The notes beneath the pieces are model-generated. The model was not told the origin of the DNA, ran no database searches, and was given only the letters and a program-made list of their open reading frames with translations. Positions 15,548 through 22,400 of a DNA stretch of 36,867 nucleotides are shown here, in pieces; position 1 is the first letter of the stretch, and every line of letters begins with the position of its first letter. The translations under genes and the position numbers were made by a program. The stretch is from an uncultured Oscillospiraceae bacterium (GTDB lineage Bacteria; Bacillota; Clostridia; Oscillospirales; Oscillospiraceae), in contig CANRMY010000023.1 of NCBI GenBank assembly GCA_947631845.1, positions 1 through 36,867 on the forward strand. The letters run 5' to 3'.

Positions 15548-15674
15548 CCCTTATGATGCCGGTAGGTGGCTGATATTAAGTTGTATTTCTGTTCTTCAAT
15601 CAATTATTCATAGGAGTAATGTTGACCATCATAGTTTCCGTTCTCTCTATAACACAAACCAATTCGATGATTGC

Positions 15675-16781
15675 TTATGAGAACCACCAGCCAAAAAGCG
15701 GCGACAGTGGTATCATAAAGACCGAAAAAATCATGGATGAGACGGAGATAAGAGTGGCCCGCTGAGCGGATGGGAATCGGTCATTCAGTTTCTTGTCGCT
15801 GACCAACTCAAGGCTATCGTCCAGAAGTCCTGCCAGCAGGCCGGAAACCATTAGCACCGGCAGACACGTCCCCCGCGCCGCCAAGGCACAGAGCAAAACA
15901 CCACCTCCGGTAAAAACCACTGCTTTTGGATAGGACAGGCGATCAAGCCTGCCAGTTAGCAGTCCAGCAAGACCGCCACCTAAACCCAAGGCGAACAGTG
16001 CTGGCCCCAGCAGCGCGGGAATCGTCACCGCAGCTTCTACCTTCTCTTGCAGGTAAAAACCCGTCAATGTTGCACATACCCCTACCAGAGCGTTGAGCAC
16101 CATGATTTGGACAGCCACGCCGTCTGATCTAAGGAGATTCCAAGCTTCTCGGACTGTCTCCGCTAATGCAGCGGGTAACGTCCGCAGCGTTATTCCGGGG
16201 GCATCCCGTTTCGGTTCGGTTATTGTCAGCGCAGCCACCAAACCGATGAGGGTGATTCCCGTATCCAACAGGTACGCCATCCGCCAACCCAAGAACACCG
16301 TAGCCCCCGCCAACAGCATAGCACCACCACTACTAAAGCGGTAAACTCCGTGTTGCAGTGAGGAAAATTTCAGATAGTCTGCCCCTTGTCCCGCTTGTAA
16401 CATAGATTCATAGGTAATAGCCTCCCGTGTACCGGATTCCAAGTTGTACCCAAGGGCGGAAATAGCCAGAGACAGACATACGCCGACCATTCCTTGAGAG
16501 ACCACGATTAGCAGAGTGGAGAGTACAAACATCACATGACTTGCCGTCAGTGTCCACTTACGCCCTAGAACGTCCGCCAGAAGTCCCGAAGGTAATTCAC
16601 AGCACAGACTTACGACGTGGAACACTGCCTCCGCAAAACCAATCTCCACCAAGGAGAACCCCCGCAGAGCCAGCAACAGAACCCACACGCTTCCTGCCGG
16701 ACGGAAGCCTACTGACCATTCCAAGATTAGAAGAACCAGCTTTTGCTTGGAAATAGAAAACTGTTTTATATTTTTGAGCAT
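15675..16781 (-). CDS. MFS exporter, probably antibiotic efflux
   Basis: A 368-residue major facilitator protein with about 10-12 hydrophobic segments. The loop 2-3 signature appears as GLLADVLGRKW (about 62-72), and a central polar loop (EPKRDAPG) splits two halves. Base composition and codon use differ from the GC-rich neighbours, and the gene lies in a mobile-element scar. The ATG at 16781 directly follows the T run of a predicted terminator; the AAAGGA ribosome site is about 14 nt upstream, inside that hairpin. The leader-peptide attenuator in front is of the kind found before ribosome-drug resistance genes. This suggests export of a translation inhibitor, though the substrate cannot be read from sequence. 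Confidence 0.85.
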   Translation of the reverse strand: MLKNIKQFSISKQKLVLLILEWSVGFRPAGSVWVLLLALRGFSLVEIGFAEAVFHVVSLCCELPSGLLADVLGRKWTLTASHVMFVLSTLLIVVSQGMVGVCLSLAISALGYNLESGTREAITYESMLQAGQGADYLKFSSLQHGVYRFSSGGAMLLAGATVFLGWRMAYLLDTGITLIGLVAALTITEPKRDAPGITLRTLPAALAETVREAWNLLRSDGVAVQIMVLNALVGVCATLTGFYLQEKVEAAVTIPALLGPALFALGLGGGLAGLLTGRLDRLSYPKAVVFTGGGVLLCALAARGTCLPVLMVSGLLAGLLDDSLELVSDKKLNDRFPSAQRATLISVSSMIFSVFMIPLSPLFGWWFS

Positions 16782-16782
16782 A

Positions 16783-16885
16783 AAAAATGCGCCATCCTTT
16801 CTTTTTCATCATAAGAATTAAGAAAAGGATCGGCGCGACCAATTACTGTGACCCGTAGTCACCTAAAAAAGGGCGCACTGATCCT
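16783..16885 (-). promoter_or_regulatory. Terminator/antiterminator attenuator of the MFS gene
   Basis: Three segments compete. Segment 1 (16872-16885, inside the leader reading frame) can pair with segment 2 (16820-16836). Segment 2 can instead pair with segment 3 (16789-16803), and that hairpin is followed by six T (16783-16788), a terminator ending at the MFS start codon. Pairing 1:2 would therefore prevent termination. An extra hairpin (GTGAC/GTCAC) lies between. Confidence 0.75.
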
Positions 16886-16945
16886 GTGGATGGCCATATC
16901 GTAGCCAAGAAAATGCAGGATTAAGCCTTTCTGCAACCACCGCAT
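16859..16945 (-). CDS. Leader peptide of the MFS attenuator (28 residues)
   Basis: A short frame begins MRWLQKGLILHFLGYD and ends SAPFFR. The start at 16945 has a strong GGGAGGG ribosome site and a promoter about 30 bp upstream. Its last third overlaps segment 1 of the attenuator. A ribosome reading to the end would cover segment 1 and let the terminator form; one stalled early would let the antiterminator form. This follows the known logic of drug-induced leader peptides. Confidence 0.75.
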   Translation of the reverse strand: MRWLQKGLILHFLGYDMAIHRISAPFFR

Positions 16946-16975
16946 CGTTGCACCCTCCCTTCATGAGATGCAAAA

Positions 16976-17005
16976 ACTATAACATGAGCGGAGATAGAAT
17001 GTCAA
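16976..17005 (-). promoter_or_regulatory. Promoter of the leader peptide/MFS transcript
   Basis: Minus-strand TTGACA (17000-17005), an 18-bp spacer and TATAGT (16976-16981). Transcription would start near 16969, just before the leader ribosome site. Confidence 0.75.
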
Positions 17006-17180
17006 GAGGTTTTCCCGAAAAACCAAAGGCTTTCTGTTTCTTGATTGACTCTTCCATAAAAATCTATACCATTCATAATCACTAATTTCGATTTACCCTC
17101 AACGGAGCGAATCTTTTATGTTTGCCTTGCTCGGAATAGCGCGGGCAACTGTCTGTATTTGTTTTACCTGTTCTGCTTCT

Positions 17181-17552
17181 TTACCGTATATGAGCATTCG
17201 CGCCGGGATTGTCGTTGCCGTAGCCCTCAAGCAGGTTGATGACACCCCAAATGCCGAGGCCCGCCCCCAGGCCCTCCGCCAGCTTCCGGGCGATGCCCTC
17301 GGTGTTGTTGGTGGCGGAGAAATAGGCAACCAGAATCTTTTTGCCGCCCTCCGGGGCCTCGCTGGGCTCAGAGGGGGCGCTGTCTGTCGGCTCGCTGGGC
17401 GCGTCAGTTTCATTGTTCGTATCGGCGGTGGCCTCAGCTTCCGTGCCGTTCTGGGGCGGTTCGGCGCTGCCCGCCGAGTTGGCTTCATTGCCACAGGCCG
17501 CCAGGGACAGGACCATCATGGCCGCCAGCAGAATTGCCATGAGCTTTTTCAT
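17181..17552 (-). pseudogene. Truncated flavodoxin lipoprotein
   Basis: The 123-residue frame starts with a lipoprotein signal (MKKLMAILLAAMMVLSLAAC, lipobox LAAC), then a Ser/Thr/Glu/Pro-rich linker, then the first strand and FMN-phosphate loop of a flavodoxin (ILVAYFSATNNTEGIARKLAEGLGA). After that the flavodoxin sequence breaks off: about 30 unrelated residues run to the stop at 17181, where a full domain would need about 120 more. It begins 2 bp after the CMD-cupin stop with GGAGG in place, so it was the last gene of the redox operon. The open stretch 17099-17180 in another frame may be debris of the same deletion. Confidence 0.7.
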
Positions 17553-17554
17553 GT

Positions 17555-18310
17555 TTATTTCAGGCCTCCGTATTGCGCATCGTCCACCGGCTCCAGCCAC
17601 TCGTTGGAGGCGTTTTCTCCCGGAACCTCAATAGCGAGGTGGGAAAACCAGCTGTCCGGCGCGGCACCGTGCCAGTGCTTGACGCCGGCGGGAATGTTTA
17701 CGCAGTCGCCGGGGCGCATCTCCACGGCTTCTTTGCCCCATTCCTGATAATAACCACGTCCGCCGACACAGATGAGGATTTGCCCGCCGCCCTTATCGGC
17801 GTTGTGAACGTGCCAGTTATTCCGGCACCCCGGCTCAAAGGTCACGTTGAAGATACCCACCTGCTCGCGGGAGACCGGGGCAAGCCAGCTCTGTCCGCTG
17901 AAATACTGCTTGAAGCCGTCGTTGGGCGCGCCTATGGGGAAAAGGATGGTGTTTTGATACCTGTCCTTCTCCGTCAGCTCCGGCTCCTGCTCGTTCCAAA
18001 CGTCTTTGGCAAGCCGGAACACCGCCCACGCTTTGGGCCAGCCCACGTAGAAGCCCACATGGGTCACAATGGCGGCGATCTCCGCCCTCGTCACGCCGTG
18101 GGCCTTGGCGTTTTCCAGGTGGTAGATGAGGGACGAATCCGTGATGCCCGACGACATCAGCGCAACGACGGTGATGACGCACCGGGTTTTGAGGTCGATG
18201 TCCCGGTTGTTCCAGTTCTCGCCAAAGAGAACGTCGTCGTTGAAGTGGGCGAAATCCGGCGCAAAATTGCCAAGCTGATTTCTTCCGGCGGTTTGTGTGA
18301 TTTTTTCCAT
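17555..18310 (-). CDS. Carboxymuconolactone decarboxylase-like/cupin fusion protein
   Basis: This 251-residue protein has two domains. The first (about 15-110) is of the CMD/AhpD family with RCVITVVALMSSG and HLENAKAHGVTRAEIAAIVTHVGFYVGWPKA; the CxxC of AhpD peroxidases is absent. The second (about 140-245) is a cupin with the metal-binding pattern WHVHNADKGGGQILICVGGRG and PGDCVNIPAGVKHWHGA. The fusion is common next to aldo/keto reductases and flavodoxins in clostridia, where it is thought to act in small-molecule redox metabolism, but the substrate is unknown. The start has GGAGGAA upstream and the gene follows the reductase by 30 bp. Confidence 0.88.
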   Translation of the reverse strand: MEKITQTAGRNQLGNFAPDFAHFNDDVLFGENWNNRDIDLKTRCVITVVALMSSGITDSSLIYHLENAKAHGVTRAEIAAIVTHVGFYVGWPKAWAVFRLAKDVWNEQEPELTEKDRYQNTILFPIGAPNDGFKQYFSGQSWLAPVSREQVGIFNVTFEPGCRNNWHVHNADKGGGQILICVGGRGYYQEWGKEAVEMRPGDCVNIPAGVKHWHGAAPDSWFSHLAIEVPGENASNEWLEPVDDAQYGGLK

Positions 18311-18340
18311 TTTGAACTTCCTCCTATAGAAAAATGATTT

Positions 18341-19351
18341 TTAGACTACATTTCCGGCTTTTTGTTTGCCGTTCTGCGCCATCACGCCAACGAGGGTGTG
18401 GGGCACATACAATTCTTCCAGATAGTCGATTTCCTCCGGGGTCAGCTCCAAATCCACGGCTTTGGCCGCCCCGTCCACATGGGAGAGCTTCGTCGCGCCG
18501 ACAACGGGGGCGGTCACTTTCGTGAGCAGCCACGCCAGAGAGATTTCCGTCATGGAGACGCCGCGCTTGTCGGCCAGCTCCGCCACACGAGAGATGATTC
18601 TGCCGTCCGCTTCGGCGGTGGCATCGTACTTGAATTTGGCGTAGGCGTCCTCTTCCAGCCGTTTTGAGGTCTCACCGGGACGCTTACTGAGCCGCCCGCC
18701 CGCCAGGGCGCTGTACGGCGTCATGGCGATGTGCTGATCGGCACAGAAGGGAGCCATTTCCCGCTCCTCCTCCCGGGCAATCAGGTTATAATGTCCCTGG
18801 ATGGACACGAACTCCGTAAGGCCGTGTTCGCGGGCGTAGAAATTGGCTTTTGCCAGCTGCCACGCGAAGCAGTTGGAGATGCCGATGTACCGGGCCTTGC
18901 CGGATTTCACCGCGTTATCCAGCCCCTCCATAATCTCCTCCATGGGCGTGTGGTAGTCCCACATGTGATAGATGTAGAGATCCACATAGTCCAGGCCCAG
19001 GTTGCGTAGGCTTTGATTCAGGTAATTTTCAATGTGCTTCTGCCCGCTGACGCCGGCGTCGATCTCCTCCTGGGTCCGGGGCGTGAACTTGGTGGCGATG
19101 ACAAAATCGTCCCGCTTGGTGAAATCCCGAAGCGCCTTGCCCACATACTGCTCACTGGTGCCGTTTTGGTAGGCAATGGCGGTATCGTAGAAGTTGATCC
19201 CTAAATCCAATCCGTGCTTGATGATCTTGCGGGTCTGCGTTTCACTCACTGTCCAGCTGTGCTGGCCCGTGGCGGCGTTGCCGAAGCCCATACAGCCCAT
19301 GCAGATACGGGAGACGGTCAGATCGGATTTTCCGAGTTTCGTGTATTTCAT
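18341..19351 (-). CDS. Aldo/keto reductase
   Basis: A 336-residue NADPH-dependent oxidoreductase of the AKR superfamily. The catalytic tetrad is visible: Asp56 (GINFYDTA), Tyr61, Lys88 (IATKF) and His129 (YIYHMWDY). The cofactor-side motifs GISNCFAWQL and the late VVGATKLSHVDGAAKAVDLELTPEEI are also present. Length and order are normal for the family. The gene starts 3 bp after the TetR stop, so the two are co-transcribed. The physiological substrate cannot be read from sequence. Confidence 0.93.
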   Translation of the reverse strand: MKYTKLGKSDLTVSRICMGCMGFGNAATGQHSWTVSETQTRKIIKHGLDLGINFYDTAIAYQNGTSEQYVGKALRDFTKRDDFVIATKFTPRTQEEIDAGVSGQKHIENYLNQSLRNLGLDYVDLYIYHMWDYHTPMEEIMEGLDNAVKSGKARYIGISNCFAWQLAKANFYAREHGLTEFVSIQGHYNLIAREEEREMAPFCADQHIAMTPYSALAGGRLSKRPGETSKRLEEDAYAKFKYDATAEADGRIISRVAELADKRGVSMTEISLAWLLTKVTAPVVGATKLSHVDGAAKAVDLELTPEEIDYLEELYVPHTLVGVMAQNGKQKAGNVV

Positions 19352-19354
19352 CTT

Positions 19355-19978
19355 TTATTCTCCTAACAGCGTTCTCGCGCAGTTGCAGACGATCTCATAG
19401 ATGGACATAAACACGTAGTTGACCCCTGCCTGCTCCATGGCCGCCCGCTGCTTTTCGGTCACGAAGGTGTAGGGATAGATCCCGAACATGAACGGGAAAA
19501 AGGTGTAGAGGAACCGCTGCTTTTCCGCGATCGGCATCTCCGGGAAATACTTCTCTAAACAGCGCATGACCGTTTTTAAGGAGTTGCCGTAGGCGACCTT
19601 GAATTCCACAAGCCGCTCCGGGCGGCTGCCGGTCTCCATATCGTAATGGTTCATGGACATGATCTTGAGAAGCTGAGCGCGCTTTTCAAGGGAATGTGCC
19701 AATTTGTCCGCAAATCCGTCCTTGGTAAGCGCGGCGTTCTCCGCCATGATTTGGTTCAAATCCGCGATCCACAGCTCGTTTTCCCGTTGCAGGAGCGCCA
19801 GGAAAATCTCTTCCTTCGTCTGAAAGTAGTTGTAAATCGAGGTCCGGGTAAAGCTGGTGGCCTCTCCAATATCCTTCAGGGTGATTTCTTTAAAACTTTT
19901 CGTCTTATACAATTCCTCACAGGCGTTGATGATCTCCTCCCGGCGGGCCTGGGTCAGCTCCGGCGATCCCTTTGGCAT
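19355..19978 (-). CDS. TetR/AcrR-family regulator
   Basis: A 207-residue protein. The N-terminal HTH (about 12-58) has the standard form REEIINACEELYKTKSFKEITLKDIGEATSFTRTSIYNYFQTKEEIF; the all-helical C-terminal part would bind a ligand and dimerise. It lies in the middle of the redox operon, and two matching inverted repeats (TGACA/TGTCA type) sit on the operon promoter at 21568-21617. Autoregulation of the whole operon through these sites is the simplest reading. A GGGGGA ribosome site precedes the ATG. Confidence 0.92.
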   Translation of the reverse strand: MPKGSPELTQARREEIINACEELYKTKSFKEITLKDIGEATSFTRTSIYNYFQTKEEIFLALLQRENELWIADLNQIMAENAALTKDGFADKLAHSLEKRAQLLKIMSMNHYDMETGSRPERLVEFKVAYGNSLKTVMRCLEKYFPEMPIAEKQRFLYTFFPFMFGIYPYTFVTEKQRAAMEQAGVNYVFMSIYEIVCNCARTLLGE

Positions 19979-19998
19979 TTTGATTTCCCCCTTTTCAG

Positions 19999-20187
19999 TT
20001 ATACAATGATGTTCACGATGATCCCGGACATGAGCGAGAACACCATGACGAACAGCAGGTACAGCAAAAATCTTCTAAATCCCAGCACGATTTTCAGGGC
20101 CCCCAGGTTCGTGATCTTCGTGGCGGGTCCGGTGAGCATGAAGGACGCCGCGCTCCCCATGCTCATGCCCTCATAGAGCCATTCCCG
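19999..20187 (-). pseudogene. C-terminal remnant of a YraQ/DUF318-type permease
   Basis: The last 55 or so residues of a membrane permease remain (SMGSAASFMLTGPATKITNLG, then a hydrophobic end). This matches the C-terminal end of the permease family that includes ArsP as I know it. Everything before is missing: the frame runs straight into the truncated DUF362 gene, with the junction near 20170-20190. A deletion between the two genes, removing the end of one and most of the other, explains it. Confidence 0.7.
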
Positions 20188-20980
20188 TCCAGCGCGTCCA
20201 CCACCGACTTTCCCGCCTCGGCCATGGATTCCAGGAACGGGTCCTGCGGGGCGCTTCACATACTGCCGCCCCGTCCCGCCGTGTGGATGTTTGTCTTTCC
20301 CTTCGCGGAGGCGATGCCGATGGAGATGTTTTTGATGGCGCCGCCGAAGCCCGCCATAGCGTGTCCCTTGAAATGGGAGAGGGCCACAAAATAGTCATAG
20401 TTTGCGAAGCTCGCGCCCACATAGTTTTCCGTGAGATTCTTGCCGCCTGTCACGGGGAGCGTCATGGAGCCCGATTCATCCATGATGTCCACATCGGCAA
20501 TATCCGTGTAGCCGTGGTCCCGGGCCAGCTCGTAGTGCATGGCCGTGTTGGAACGGGAGCCGCCGTAGGCCGTATTGCATTCCACGATGGTGGCGGCCAG
20601 GGACCGCACCAGATCGCCGATCAAGTCGGCGCGGAGGTAGTTGCTGCCCGGCTCGCCAGTGCTGAGCTTCACCGCAATCTTCCCCTCCGGCGACGCCCCC
20701 AGCGCCTCATAAATCGCCATGAGCCCCTCCGCGCTAATGTCCGTTGTCATAAAAACCGCGGGGACTTCCGATGGGTCAACCGGGGTTGGATTCTCCTGGC
20801 CTTCGCCCGTTCCGCCGCCGTCCGCCTCCGCTGCTTTGTCCTCCGTTTCAGAGGAGCCGGGATTCCACGTCCCGGGTTCGCTTTCTCCTTTGTCGTCAGA
20901 CGCCTGTCCACATCCGGCGAGAAGCGCGGCGGTCATTGCGAGAACGAGTATCAGGCCAATGATCTTTTCGGTTCTCTCAT
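20178..20980 (-). pseudogene. Broken DUF362 lipoprotein gene
   Basis: The central part (VFMTTDISAEGLMAIYEAL, then DALVALSHFKGH-like FVALSHFKGHAMAGFGGAIKN and KGKTNIHTAGRGGSM) matches DUF362 proteins, which often carry ferredoxin domains. Three lesions are visible. A 2-nt insertion near the start (extra AG in ATGAGAGAACC, about 20970-20980) puts the original ATG out of frame with the lipoprotein signal IGLILVLAMTAALLAGC. A TGA at 20256-20258 falls where Trp is expected, and recognisable sequence continues in frame after it (SAPQDPFLESMAEAGKSVVDALDG). Finally, the C-terminal half is missing. The ATG at 20980 overlaps the reductase stop (ATGA), showing the original coupling. Confidence 0.75.
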
Positions 20981-21537
20981 TTTTCCTCCGGCTTCTTCCC
21001 TTTGAGGGAAAGGCACTTACAAATCACATCGCCGGTTCTGAGATACTGATAGGTGGGGAACTCAAACAGAACCGGCTTCAAGCTGTCATAATCGACCTTA
21101 CCTTTTTCATTTAGATGCTCCTCCGCCACATAGGTGTTGTCGATGGTGCAGATGAAGCTCTCAAAATTCGGAGTGTTGTAGACATCCTGGACTGTGCACT
21201 CCATCGTTAGGGGAGATTTGCGGATAACCGGCGTACCGGCATCCCCCAGATCATAGGTAAACACTTCGGACTTATCCGCCCTCGCCCCGCTGACCGACCC
21301 CACATAATCTGTTTCCGGCAGCATAGCCTCGTCCACAAGGTTGATTGACAGCTTTCCCGTCGCCTTGATGCACCCATTGATAAAGTGCGGCGCGGCGAGA
21401 CTGACCAGTACCCGGTCATGACCAATGATCCCAATATGCGCCACCAACGTCCACGTGGGCTTCTCCCCATTCATCGCCCCGATCACCGTCACCGGCGTAG
21501 GATAAAGCGCCAGCAGCGACCCAACATTTTTCTTCAT
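20977..21537 (-). CDS. Flavin reductase-like (FMN-binding split barrel) protein
   Basis: A 186-residue protein of the flavin reductase/flavoredoxin type: LLALYPTPVTVIGA at the start, TLVAHIGIIGHDRVLVSLAAPHFINGCIKATGKLSINLV, and a C-terminal LFEFPTYQYLRTGDVI. It is expected to bind FMN and move electrons from NAD(P)H to an acceptor. The ATG at 21537 is chosen because GGAGG lies 9 nt upstream; the frame is open for 27 more codons but those cross the operator and promoter. It is the first gene of the redox operon, with a consensus promoter and two operators upstream. Confidence 0.88.
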   Translation of the reverse strand: MKKNVGSLLALYPTPVTVIGAMNGEKPTWTLVAHIGIIGHDRVLVSLAAPHFINGCIKATGKLSINLVDEAMLPETDYVGSVSGARADKSEVFTYDLGDAGTPVIRKSPLTMECTVQDVYNTPNFESFICTIDNTYVAEEHLNEKGKVDYDSLKPVLFEFPTYQYLRTGDVICKCLSLKGKKPEEK

Positions 21538-21567
21538 AAAGCAAGCCTCCTGACCCAAAAAGATATT

Positions 21568-21582
21568 CTGACGCCGTGTCAG
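21568..21582 (-). promoter_or_regulatory. Operator 2 of the redox operon
   Basis: CTGAC and GTCAG arms around five bases, downstream of the transcription start. Part of a repeated ATTCTGAC--GTGTCA motif spaced 36 bp from operator 1. Likely target of the TetR protein encoded in the operon. Confidence 0.65.
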
Positions 21583-21589
21583 CGTAGTT

Positions 21590-21618
21590 AGTATAGCACC
21601 ATTCTGACATGGTGTCAA
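21590..21618 (-). promoter_or_regulatory. Promoter of the redox operon
   Basis: Minus-strand TTGACA (21613-21618), a 17-bp spacer and TATACT (21590-21595). The -35 hexamer is embedded in operator 1 (21605-21617). Confidence 0.85.
21605..21617 (-). promoter_or_regulatory. Operator 1 of the redox operon
   Basis: TGACA-TGG-TGTCA, a perfect 5+3+5 inverted repeat overlapping the -35 box, where a bound repressor would block transcription. Confidence 0.65.
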
Positions 21619-21767
21619 TATGTATCCAAAAAATATAATGATATATTTAAAAGTTTCATTTCAAGGCGTGGAAAAGGGGATTATGCTATTCGATACGACT
21701 TACCTCTCAGTCAAAACCCCTTTTATTCGTTTTTAGGCTTCTTCCTATACAATAGTCATAAAGGCAC

Positions 21768-21805
21768 AAAAAAGGCGCAGCCGGCCATCCAACTGCGTCT
21801 TTTTT
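21768..21805. terminator. Bidirectional intrinsic terminator
   Basis: AAAAAAGGCGCAG (21768-21780) pairs with CTGCGTCTTTTTT (21793-21805) with one G-T pair. It has the A-stem-T layout of a terminator for both strands. No gene ends nearby on the plus strand; it separates the redox operon promoter from the repeat region. Confidence 0.8.
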
Positions 21806-21860
21806 ACTATGCCGTACCGTCTTACCCCCGGTTCACTTTGTTTCCCTATCGCAACGGTCC

Positions 21861-22042
21861 CTCCAGGCGGCCCCTACAAGGTTGAGGGAAAGCCATTCAG
21901 GAATTCGAAACGCGGGCCGGCCGGCGTCGTCGCGGAACCGGCGATGGCTCGCCCTCCAAGTATTCGGGCTCACTCGCCAGGTTCGCTCCTCCTTTCCCCA
22001 TCGGGCAACGGCCCGATGGGGGCCCCAATACGGCCCGTACGG
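21861..22042 (+). repeat. Repeat module 2, copy 1
   Basis: About 182 bp nearly identical, in inverted orientation, to 26842-27023. It contains CCATCGGGC-AACG-GCCCGATGG (a hairpin) and ends in CGGCCCGTACGG. It has open frames in several directions but none resembles a protein. A partial third copy is at the window end. Confidence 0.85.
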
Positions 22043-22067
22043 AAGGGAAGTCGGAGGTGCGGCGTGT

Positions 22068-22089
22068 GGGCCGATGTGGTCATCGGCCC
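22068..22089. repeat. Palindrome unit of the GGGCC..GGCCC-TACGG type
   Basis: GGGCCGAT and ATCGGCCC arms around GTGGTC, followed by CTACGG. A single relative of the units arrayed at 27010-27450, with arm bases changed on both sides. Confidence 0.75.
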
Positions 22090-22157
22090 CTACGGGTACA
22101 TCTTCTGGACCACAAGATCATAACCGCAGCAGCGCGGGTGAAATAGGAGCTGTGGCT

Positions 22158-22400
22158 TTAATAATAGAGCTGTGAGCGGCTAAGCGGGTTAGGCGCAGAG
22201 ACGATTCGTTGATGCTCAGCGCGGATATGAGTGGGGCGGGGTTGCGATCCCTGCCCTGTTGTTTTTCTCTTCTTTGAAGCTTTCTTCTCTTTTGTCAACA
22301 CAAAAGAGAAGAAAGCGTATTTTCTCCGCCCTTGGAAGGGCGAAATCCTTACAACCCCCCGCCGGGGTAGGGCGGACAACCTTATTCCCCACCCGCGCGG
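22158..22400 (-). repeat. 3-prime-of-gene structured repeat (module 1), copy A
   Basis: Begins directly after the stop of the MBL-fold gene and reads in its direction: a CCCCGGCGGGG segment, a short variable hairpin (CGCCCTT/AAGGGCG), then a perfect 17-bp hairpin (22279-22295 with 22300-22316), a purine-rich third arm, and the shared ending CTAACCCGCTTAGCCGCTCAC. It lacks the GGGCCCGGT hairpin of the other copies. Confidence 0.88.

Larger units (their letters stand above)
14978..15674. other. Non-coding scar of an integrative/mobilisable element
   Basis: No credible gene is present. The stretch has visibly lower GC than its flanks and is full of hairpins: an oriT-like structure (15085-15145), a 12-bp stem with an inner hairpin (15406-15417 with 15443-15454), a CAGGGGAGC hairpin near 15485-15507, and two minus-strand terminators. 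The text around 15030-15150 is reminiscent of the mobilisation region of clostridial Tn1549-type elements from memory; no relaxase or integrase remains. Confidence 0.5.

Noticed and set aside
20256-20258. Selenocysteine codon in the DUF362 gene
   Set aside because: Trp is the expected residue, there is no visible selenocysteine insertion hairpin, and the gene has other lesions.
21809-22175. Small proteins encoded in the repeat regions (also 26728-27219 and 36634-36846)
   Set aside because: The open frames occur in several frames and on both strands of the repeats, have no ribosome sites, and show no protein-like conservation between copies.
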